29,469 nucleotides of DNA from Strigomonas culicis (taxonomy: Eukaryota; Euglenozoa; Kinetoplastea; Trypanosomatida; Trypanosomatidae): NCBI GenBank assembly GCA_000482145.1, contig AUXH01000198.1, positions 1 to 29,469 of the forward strand, given 5' to 3'. The notes under the pieces are model-generated. The model worked only from the letters and a program-made list of their open reading frames with translations, did not search any database and was not told the origin of the DNA. A program made the position numbers and the translations under genes. The number at the start of each line of letters is the position of its first letter. Position 1 is the stretch's first letter. Of the stretch, positions 17,035 to 24,309 are shown piece after piece.

Positions 17035-17922
17035 TCACAGCGAGTGCGACGACGTCAACGTATCCATGTGTGTGCGCATTAGCGCCTCAAGAGAGTTACT
17101 GATCCCCTCCATGATTGCACCGTCCTCTGCAACAACATCAAGCGTCCACGTCAGGGCCACGTCGCGGCACAGCACAAAAAAAGAGAGCGGCAGAGCGCTG
17201 ACACCGAAATCGCGTAGCTCCTGCACGCACAACAATAGCATCTGAGACCCAAAGTGCGCAAAGGACTTGCCATAGTAGATGGTGCTGCGCTGGCCGGATC
17301 GCTGCGTGTGGGAGTGGAAGTGGGCCGCAAACAGTTCGAGTAGATGGCGCAGCGCCGACACGCCCACTTGCTGCATCGTCCGCTGCACCGCCTCGGAGCG
17401 CGTGGTATGCAGAAGGGAGAGCAGCTCCCTGAACACGTAGTGTAGAACGCGATGAAATGTCTCTGTCATTGGCAAATGGTGCATCATGTGTGCGATCAGG
17501 TTGTCACGCTCGTGGTCCGTCGGATTCTCGGTGAAGCACAAGAGCGCATGCAAGTAACGTCGCAACTTACTTTTTCGACGGAAGGGCAACGGAAGATGCG
17601 GTCCGTGCAGATCTCTGCTGTTGTGGCAGCAGCTGCGCAGATCCTCCCATATAGTAGCTACGTCATGCTCCGTAAACAGTCCCCCGGCGCCGCGGATGCG
17701 GTAAAGACGCGAAGGCGTCTCACTGCAATCGACCGCATCTCTTTCTCTTTTCCGTTGACGCGCCCGCTCCATCAAGTGCAGGTATCGCCTTCGCTCACCG
17801 GTCCGCTGGTCGCTGAATAAAAACTGATAGTCGGGGTCCTGCACATGGGCAACGCAGAATGTTGCAAAATTGGGACTCGTCTGCTGTAGATATACCGCTT
17901 TCTGGACAATTTGATCCATCAT
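17035..17922 (-). CDS. SURP (SWAP) domain protein, putative pre-mRNA splicing factor
   Basis: 295 residues, ATG at 17922-17920 (a second ATG is the next codon), TGA stop. Residues 3-52 fit the SURP module: DQIVQKAVYLQQTSPNFATF, then DPDYQFLFSDQRTGERRRYL, matching the family pattern of a helix, an invariant-like F, and a Y/F-x-F-L segment before a final helix. A basic stretch (ERARQRKRER) follows. SURP domains occur in U2 snRNP-associated splicing proteins (SF3A1, SR140, SWAP) and bind SF1-like partners. Residues ~110-290 are helical (for example ETFHRVLHYVFRELLSLL) and unassigned; a degenerate CID, as found after SURP in SR140, is one possibility, but I cannot show it. The open frame reaches 64 codons further upstream from a GTG through an acceptor region and was not used. 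Confidence 0.75.
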   Translation of the reverse strand: MMDQIVQKAVYLQQTSPNFATFCVAHVQDPDYQFLFSDQRTGERRRYLHLMERARQRKRERDAVDCSETPSRLYRIRGAGGLFTEHDVATIWEDLRSCCHNSRDLHGPHLPLPFRRKSKLRRYLHALLCFTENPTDHERDNLIAHMMHHLPMTETFHRVLHYVFRELLSLLHTTRSEAVQRTMQQVGVSALRHLLELFAAHFHSHTQRSGQRSTIYYGKSFAHFGSQMLLLCVQELRDFGVSALPLSFFVLCRDVALTWTLDVVAEDGAIMEGISNSLEALMRTHMDTLTSSHSL

Positions 17923-17949
17923 AGCCGTGGGGTTACATAGACATATACA

Positions 17950-17981
17950 CTGTTGAAACTTCGAAGAAGAAGAAGAACAAT
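17950..17981 (-). promoter_or_regulatory. Likely SL acceptor of the SURP gene
   Basis: A TTCTTCTTCTTCTTC tract on the minus strand (about 17979-17963) is followed by CAACAG, with the AG at 17951-17950, leaving a 27-base leader before the ATG at 17922. The gap 17923-18398 (476 bases) otherwise contains A/G-rich spacer on the plus strand and the presumed 3' UTR of the zinc-finger gene. Confidence 0.5.
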
Positions 17982-18398
17982 CCGCAGCATTAAAATAATA
18001 ACACAGAAGGGAGATAGAAGAAAAGAAAGGTGATTTGCACACAGGATATCCTGTTGCAAACAAGATACAATCCCAGCAAAGAGGAAGACAGGGTGAAGAA
18101 GGAAATGCCCACACAAAGAGTCATCAGATGACGCTAGAATAGAAGAAACTGAAAAAGAAACAATAATCGTTCAAGGAAAAAAGAAAAAGGTATGTTAAAA
18201 CAGAAAGATGAATACAAAAAGGACGTACCGTAAGAGGATAAAAGAGAGCAGCGCTGCTGAGGAGGGCGTGAGCGCTTTGCTTATAAGCGGATGTAAGCTC
18301 TACTTGATCACAAAAGCTCCAAATTGTGCTGCTCGGTCTTTCGTGTACCCTTCTTGTCATTCTTGTTCATTTTATATATTGGTTTCATTAGTATTCTC

Positions 18399-19529
18399 TC
18401 ATTCACAGCGCAACTCCGCGCTGTCGCTCAAGACCAACGGCGCCCATGGGACAGTCGGAGACCTCTCTTGCCGATTTCGCACGGTGACAAGCTGCTCCAG
18501 CCACGCCTGCTGCTTGTCGTACACGTAGTGCACCACCTCGTCCCCGGTGTCGTCCCGCACGTCAAAGAAGGCGTTGCCGTTGATCATGTGAATGAGGTCG
18601 TGTGCCGCGCTGCGGTCCACGTAGATGGATGTGCACCCCTTGCCCCTTCCATCTGCATGCAGGTGTGGGTCCACGCGGTGCACCGTGACGGTCGGGTGCG
18701 TGGCGTGGAGGAAGCGAATGGCCCCACTCGCGCCATTCTTTTCCTTGTAAATCTGTCCCATGAACAGCTTGGCATACGGACCATCCTTCTTGCACCGTTG
18801 ACACGCTTCTTGCACTCGGCTGTGCTTGGCGCCGCAGTGACTGCACGACCACGCGCGGGAGGAGGGAAGGCCGGTGGTGGGGTGCGCAAGGAGCGCCGCC
18901 TCGTGGGGGGCCTGCACCTCATGGAGAATGCACTGATAGACGATCGGATACATGTTCTGATACTCCGTGAAGCGCTCCGTCACATGAACAAAGTTGTTGT
19001 CGCGCGTGCTGTACGCCACCTCCATCACGTGCAGCTGAGACCACATCCGTCTGCTGTGCACGCGCTGCGACTCCGCCTCGTACTCGGAGGTGGTGAGGCT
19101 CATGTCGCTGCTCGTGTCACCTTTGTGGTGGCGCCGCTGGCGCCGGTGGCGACGGTGCGGCACGCTGAGCTGCGTCGGCTGCGAGGAGACGGAGTCACTC
19201 TCGCCGCCGTCCTCGGAGGATTTTTCCGACGGGGGCGTCGTCATGCCGCGCGGCCGCGACAGCCCCGTCGACTTGCGCGAGAGCAGCATCCCAGAGCCGC
19301 CCCAGTCCAGGTTTTCCTCCTCCGCCCGGTCCTTCAGGGCGTTGAAGGACGCAAACTGTTGCAAGGCACTCGGATTGTTGGGGCTCGTAATGCGCGTGCT
19401 GAGCGCACCGGTGGAATCACCGGGATGCACGTTAAAAATAAATGTTAACATGAGCGCCAGTGTGAGCAGCAAATTCCGCTGCTCGGATGGCTTGAGGGCA
19501 CCTTTTGGCGCCGGCTTTAGATTCAACAT
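18399..19529 (-). CDS. RNA-binding protein with RanBP2-type zinc finger and RRM-like fold
   Basis: 376 residues, ATG at 19529-19527, TGA stop. Residues 227-246 are a RanBP2-type finger: Trp227, Cys229, Cys232, ten residues, Cys243, Cys246 (AWSCSHCGAKHSRVQEACQR region), with His at the position usually held by Asn. Directly after it comes an RRM-like unit with RNP2-like KLFMGQIY (254-261), RNP1-like GKGCTSIYV (296-304) and the second helix SAAHDLIHMINGNAFF. A shorter conserved-looking block lies at 161-205. The N-terminus has a strongly hydrophobic stretch NLLLTLALMLTFIFNVHPG (19-37), unusual for such a protein, and residues 126-136 are very basic (RRHRRQRRHHK). The middle is Ser-rich. In trypanosomatids, gene expression is controlled largely after transcription by proteins of this kind; the mRNA targets are unknown. 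The RRM call is by motif order only. Confidence 0.8.
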   Translation of the reverse strand: MLNLKPAPKGALKPSEQRNLLLTLALMLTFIFNVHPGDSTGALSTRITSPNNPSALQQFASFNALKDRAEEENLDWGGSGMLLSRKSTGLSRPRGMTTPPSEKSSEDGGESDSVSSQPTQLSVPHRRHRRQRRHHKGDTSSDMSLTTSEYEAESQRVHSRRMWSQLHVMEVAYSTRDNNFVHVTERFTEYQNMYPIVYQCILHEVQAPHEAALLAHPTTGLPSSRAWSCSHCGAKHSRVQEACQRCKKDGPYAKLFMGQIYKEKNGASGAIRFLHATHPTVTVHRVDPHLHADGRGKGCTSIYVDRSAAHDLIHMINGNAFFDVRDDTGDEVVHYVYDKQQAWLEQLVTVRNRQERSPTVPWAPLVLSDSAELRCE

Positions 19530-19549
19530 GGCAGTAAAGTTTTTCTTTC

Positions 19550-19605
19550 CTTTTATTCCAACAAAAGGAAGGTGGAAATGCAATGATAGTACGGCAAAAA
19601 AAAAG
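19550..19605 (-). promoter_or_regulatory. Likely SL acceptor region of the zinc finger/RRM gene
   Basis: A run of T (minus 19605-19597) and a second C/T-rich stretch lead to AATAAAAG, with the first AG at 19551-19550 and a 20-base leader. The gap 19530-20246 (717 bases) is otherwise very A-rich on the plus strand, with several poly-A runs and a short ACAATACAACAATACTATT stretch; I see no gene or RNA in it. Confidence 0.4.
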
Positions 19606-20246
19606 TATGTGCTCTTCTAGTGTATGTTGGATCAACCAACGTAAAGCGTTTTAAAAAAATGTGTAAAAAAATCAGATATCGCAAGTAGCCAAGCCAATTT
19701 GATTGGATCGAGCTTTTCTATCAACCGCAAAAAAAAAAAAGGAAGTGGAGAAAGAAGTAGCACATACAAACCCAAGTACGCAACAATGCAATTAAAGAAA
19801 AAGGAATGTCATATAAAGATGTAGATACTAAAAGAGACGATGAAAAAGAACAAGAACAAAAAGAAAAAAAAACAGAAATAAGCGTTGGGTAGAACGAATA
19901 AGAAGCCATCAAAAGGAAGGAACAAGTAAATTAAAGAATAAAGCCCTTGATTAACCATATGAAGCTGCTTTCTTTCGTTCCTTTCCTCCTATTCTTTATT
20001 TCTGTATCTCACAAAATGCAACAAACGAACTGACCTTTTATTATTATTTTAGCGTGCCACATACAACAATACAACAATACTATTAGTTGTGAAAGGAATG
20101 AACAAGTGAATCGAATTAAGAATCGGGAGAAGAAGAAAAAGAAAAATAAACAACAACAGGGGGAAATGCATACATACCCCCCTTCCCCTCCCGAAAAAAA
20201 AAAAGAAAGAATGGTCATTAAACGGATACAGATCAAGCATAGCATT

Positions 20247-23200
20247 CTAGATGCTCACACAAGCATCTTTGTCATCTTCGGAAGCACCCAGATCCGGTCC
20301 ATCTCGCGGTGTAGAGAGCATGTGTGACGATGTCGTGCAGGAGCGGGTCGGAAGCCAAGCCTTCTTCTGCTTCTTTTCACTGAGGAACTGTTCCAAGTGA
20401 ACGCAAGCGTAATCCATCCATACACAGTTGCATTCCATGATGTCTAGTGCGTTTGCGATTTGCGGCAAGATGGGCTTTGTATCGTCCTTCTCGAGCAGTT
20501 TGTAGTTCTTCCCTGGCGACTCTTGGTAAGAGTCGGTCAACATGTTCAGATGCTTATACTCCAGCAGCGACTCGGCCGAGGTGTTCGCCTTGACGAGGCT
20601 TGCTTTCAGCATGGTGATGATGTGCCCGTTGCTGCAGAACTCTGCCCCCTTCAGGATGAGCGTGTGCAGCGCGTTGGTGGGCACCAGCCGCTCCTCCAGC
20701 AGGTAGGTGAGGAAACGCGTGTTACGGTACAAGACACGGTAGAACATGCTGGCAAAACTCGACGGGTGGGTACAGAAGATGGCACCCATTAAAATGAAAG
20801 CTTTTTCGTTTTCGAGGCTGAAGAAGGCTGGGGCGAGTGTGCTAATCACAGCGTAGTTCTCCTGCCGCGCTTGCTCATCCAGATGCACAGGTGTGAACTC
20901 AACGTTCAGCGCCACCGCTGCCTCCTCCAGCGGTACGGAGAGATACGCCGACAGGACGCTAGCGATCTGACACCAGTAGTCGAACTGGCCTATGCTCACA
21001 AGAAGCTGCAGCGCCGTCGTGGCTGCCTCGGTCTGCTGCTGCGACGCGAAGTCCATCTTCGACGAGCGAAACATGTGCCCGCGACTGACATCGATGGCGC
21101 TGTTCAGTGGATTCGTCGGGCCCACCTCTGGGCCCGTCTGCAGCGAGGCACTCATGGAGGGAAACAGGCTCGGCGTGTGCATCCCCGAGGCGAGGAGGGG
21201 ATCCGAGTTCGACATACCCAAGTGCAGAGAGGGTATGAACGCCGCGAGCGCCCAGGTCCCTACCTCTTCCGCCTCCTCGATCAGGTTCTCGTTCCCGCAG
21301 AGCGCGAGCACGCGCAGGATGTTCATCACGTGTTGCACGGAAAGATGCACTTGGGATTGGAAATTGCCGGTCTTCTCCTGCGCAAAGAAAGAGAGCAGAC
21401 AACGCTGCTGCAGTGGCGTGTACAGGCTCGCGATGAAGTCGCTTACGATGCTCTGACAGTAAAAATTCTGCACCATGTAGAGCAGTTCCTCGGCGCGACA
21501 CGTGATGTAGTCCCACAAGAAGGAGTTCATCGAGTTGGGCAGCTGCGTGATGATGAGCAGCCACTCGAGGAAAAGCGTGCAGCGCTCGCCCTTCTCCCCG
21601 GGGAAGTGGCCAATGTTCATGTTCCTGTTCCTCGCGAGCGTCATGGTGACAATCATGCGATCCTCGTGGCGCAGGTAGGGCGCGAGCTCGAACACGCGAC
21701 GCCACGTGCTGATGTCGTACTCACACCGGAACACGCCGCTGCCAGAAAAATTGAAGTAGCACACGCTGTGCGCCGTCTCGGGAGAGGACCCTGGCGACGA
21801 AGCGCTGGCGGCGTGCACGGCATTCATCGCACTGAACTCGATAGTGTTCTCCGTCAGCATCAACGCCCGCAGCGGCGACGTCGAGTTGCTCGGGCACACC
21901 TCCAGCACGCGCATGGGCTCGGGATACGGCTGCGACACGCGACGCAGCACGTTGGCCGGATCCCACTCAAAACGCTCTCTCACCGGCGGCGTCATGAGAT
22001 CGATCGGCGCGCCGCCGCGCTTGTTCTTGTGCCGTAGGTACGACAAGAGTATACCGCGGTGAGGCAGTGGCATCGTGTACTGGTCCACGCGGTAGCCATG
22101 CGGGGACGCCCGCACTAGCACCAGTGGGTGCCCGGGTCGCCGCACGAGCTGCGACATGCTCTGCACATAGACGTACTTTTCCGTCGCGCACGGGTCGATC
22201 TGCTGAAGCGCGTCGTACACACACGTAAAGAAATCATCACTGTTAAAGCACTTATTGGCAAAGCGCTGCATCAGCAGGTGAGAGGCCTTCTTGAGTGTCT
22301 GGAGGTCCACAATGGAAAACAGCATGCGCAGCAGCGCCGCCCCCTTGTCGTAGCTGATTCGGTCAAACGACGCGCTGATCTTGCGTGGCGCCGCGTCACA
22401 ACACTCCACCGGATGCGTCTTGGCTGGGAGGGCGTCCATCAGCAGTGCCGAGTCCAAGATGGTGCTGAGGAACCCGTTCCAGATACACCAGCTGGGGCAC
22501 ACGGCGTCGACGAAGACGTACTCCAGGTAGCGGCACATTCCCTCCTTGAGCCACAGGTACTGCCACTCCTCGATGCACGCCCAGTCGCCGAACCAGTGGT
22601 GGCAGACCTCATGCCCAATGAGCCGCGTGATGCGCTGACGCCGCTCCAGCGGCGTCGTCTCGTCGACCAGCATGAACTCCTTCCGCAGGTTGATCATGCC
22701 GTAGTTCTCCATGCCTAGGGCGCAGAAGGACTCCAGCGCGACAAGGTCGATCTTCTCCAAGGGCAGCTCGTAGCTGAAAAAGTCATCAAAGAAATCCAAC
22801 GCCTTCGTGAGCATGTCGAGCGCAAACCACCCGGCGCTCTCGTACTCCGAGATGGGGTACACCACGCGGCACAGCACGGAGCGCTTGCGCGAATACCTCT
22901 CCAGTATGCTGAAGCGGCCGATGTTAAACCCGATGATGCACGTGTGCAGCGGCGCCGTCGTGTGGAAGGAGACGCGCCGCAGCGGCACATCCGCGCGCGC
23001 TCCGGCGGCCAGCGCGCGCTTGTCGCAGCGGTGCGGCGCCTCGCGCTCGACGTCTGTGTTCGACACAACGGCGAGTCCCTCCGCAACGATAATGTGGAGC
23101 TGAAACGTGGCGTGAAAAAAAGGCTCATCCCAGCACGGGAACACCGTGCGCGTGTCGGTGGGCTCACAGTGCGTGGACAGGTACGTGCTGTCGGTCGAGC

Positions 23201-23618
23201 AGCTGTGGAAGATACCGGAAGAGGTGTTGTGGTCGTAGATACGCCCGCTGTAGCTAGCGATGTGAAGGGTGAAGGCGCCGCCCGCCGTGTTGGGCAGCGC
23301 CTCCGAGAAGTGCAAACGTATCGTCTCGCTCCCCACGAAGGGCTCCACGCGCAAGCACTGGAGCGTGCGCTGCCTGTCCCCGGGCAAGAGAGTGACCGTG
23401 ATGTGCTCCTCGCAAAGGGAGAGATTCAGCGCGTGGAGGACGACATAGTTGACAGGTGTGTCCAGCGCGGCAGTCACTGTGACACTGATCGCCACACTTC
23501 CTAAGAAAACGTCACGCTCAGGGATGGGATGAATCTCTATATTGTAATGAGTCGGTACATGGTTGCGTGCAAGTCGATAATATGGGCTGCATGGGTCTTC
23601 CTCCACCCTACAAGCCAT
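20247..23618 (-). CDS. M1-family zinc metallo-aminopeptidase (clan MA(E)), long form
   Basis: 1123 residues, ATG at 23618-23616, TAG stop. The M1 N-terminal domain is clear, including EPTDTRTVFPCWDEPFFHAT (152-171). The substrate-binding loop reads ALGMENYG (300-307), where most family members have GAMEN. The zinc site is HEVCH (336-340) with Glu359 in WLKEG, giving the exact HExxH-x18-E spacing, and the proton-donor Tyr423 lies in RISYDKGAALLRML. All catalytic residues are present, so this is a likely enzyme and not the inactive relative TAF2. It has no visible signal peptide, so is probably cytosolic. The C-terminal ~650 residues are longer and more divergent than usual (typical total 850-1000), with Ser/Pro-rich inserts around 840-880 and a final ~45-residue polar tail. 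M1 enzymes trim N-terminal residues from peptides, in turnover after the proteasome among other roles. Confidence 0.93.
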   Translation of the reverse strand: MACRVEEDPCSPYYRLARNHVPTHYNIEIHPIPERDVFLGSVAISVTVTAALDTPVNYVVLHALNLSLCEEHITVTLLPGDRQRTLQCLRVEPFVGSETIRLHFSEALPNTAGGAFTLHIASYSGRIYDHNTSSGIFHSCSTDSTYLSTHCEPTDTRTVFPCWDEPFFHATFQLHIIVAEGLAVVSNTDVEREAPHRCDKRALAAGARADVPLRRVSFHTTAPLHTCIIGFNIGRFSILERYSRKRSVLCRVVYPISEYESAGWFALDMLTKALDFFDDFFSYELPLEKIDLVALESFCALGMENYGMINLRKEFMLVDETTPLERRQRITRLIGHEVCHHWFGDWACIEEWQYLWLKEGMCRYLEYVFVDAVCPSWCIWNGFLSTILDSALLMDALPAKTHPVECCDAAPRKISASFDRISYDKGAALLRMLFSIVDLQTLKKASHLLMQRFANKCFNSDDFFTCVYDALQQIDPCATEKYVYVQSMSQLVRRPGHPLVLVRASPHGYRVDQYTMPLPHRGILLSYLRHKNKRGGAPIDLMTPPVRERFEWDPANVLRRVSQPYPEPMRVLEVCPSNSTSPLRALMLTENTIEFSAMNAVHAASASSPGSSPETAHSVCYFNFSGSGVFRCEYDISTWRRVFELAPYLRHEDRMIVTMTLARNRNMNIGHFPGEKGERCTLFLEWLLIITQLPNSMNSFLWDYITCRAEELLYMVQNFYCQSIVSDFIASLYTPLQQRCLLSFFAQEKTGNFQSQVHLSVQHVMNILRVLALCGNENLIEEAEEVGTWALAAFIPSLHLGMSNSDPLLASGMHTPSLFPSMSASLQTGPEVGPTNPLNSAIDVSRGHMFRSSKMDFASQQQTEAATTALQLLVSIGQFDYWCQIASVLSAYLSVPLEEAAVALNVEFTPVHLDEQARQENYAVISTLAPAFFSLENEKAFILMGAIFCTHPSSFASMFYRVLYRNTRFLTYLLEERLVPTNALHTLILKGAEFCSNGHIITMLKASLVKANTSAESLLEYKHLNMLTDSYQESPGKNYKLLEKDDTKPILPQIANALDIMECNCVWMDYACVHLEQFLSEKKQKKAWLPTRSCTTSSHMLSTPRDGPDLGASEDDKDACVSI

Positions 23619-23677
23619 CTAAGAAATATATATATATACGATGTCGCTGCACGACAACAAGGGTAATAATTGCAATA

Positions 23678-23730
23678 CTGATGCAAAACGGAAAACCAAA
23701 GGTGCGCAAGGAAAAAGAGAAGGAAAAACA
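23678..23730 (-). promoter_or_regulatory. Likely SL acceptor of the M1 aminopeptidase gene
   Basis: A long T/C-rich stretch on the minus strand (about 23730-23684) ends GCATCAG, with the AG at 23679-23678, leaving a 59-base leader that includes a TATATATATA run. Another AG directly touches the ATG (23620-23619). The 691-base gap 23619-24309 is otherwise A-rich spacer with a GTTT repeat near 23898-23916 and the GT repeat at 24061; no gene is seen. Confidence 0.45.
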
Positions 23731-24060
23731 ACAATGAAAAAAAAACAGTTTACTTGAAATAAAAAGAAGACAAAAAAAAAGAACCAGTGCACAAAATCAC
23801 AACAACTGAAAAAGAAACGACGAATAACAAGCGAAGAAAGAAAAAGGAAAAAAAAGAAACGACGACACGAATAACAATGGTTCTTTTTTTTTTACTATTG
23901 TTTTGTTTGTTTGTTTGACTGCTTACTTACTTCTCTTTTCCTACTAAACAACAGCAAATCGTTGTTTGAACAGAGGGAACTAGAAGTGGAGAAAGAGAAA
24001 GAGAGAGAAGAAGGGGAGGAGAAGAGCTTTATAAGCATATACATACACGTATACATATGA

Positions 24061-24080
24061 GTGTGTGTGTGTGTGTGTGT
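24061..24080. repeat. (GT)10 microsatellite
   Basis: Ten GT units on the plus strand in the presumed 3' UTR of the RING gene, preceded by GTATACATATGA, similar to the flank of the repeat at 12822. Confidence 0.95.
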
Positions 24081-24309
24081 TGATATTATAGAGTGATTAT
24101 TGTAATTAAAAAGAAGGAGTAAAAGAGAATGAAAGAGTGGCAAAATGATCAGACATGTGTGTACAGAGAAAAGAGAGATGATTGTACCCAAAACAATGCA
24201 ACATATAAATGGACGGAGAGGGAAATGAAAAGAGGTCAATAAGGCCCCCACCCTGCCTACAGCACAAATATCAAAGCAACGCTCTGTACGTGCATCTACT
24301 CCTAACCAG

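Noticed and set aside
18324..19448. 374-codon plus-strand frame opposite the zinc finger/RRM gene
   Set aside because: Shadow of the real minus-strand gene; it is His/Arg/Val-rich and on the wrong strand for the unit.
20871..22037. 388-codon plus-strand frame inside the M1 gene
   Set aside because: Antisense shadow; the minus strand encodes the HExxH enzyme across the same bases.
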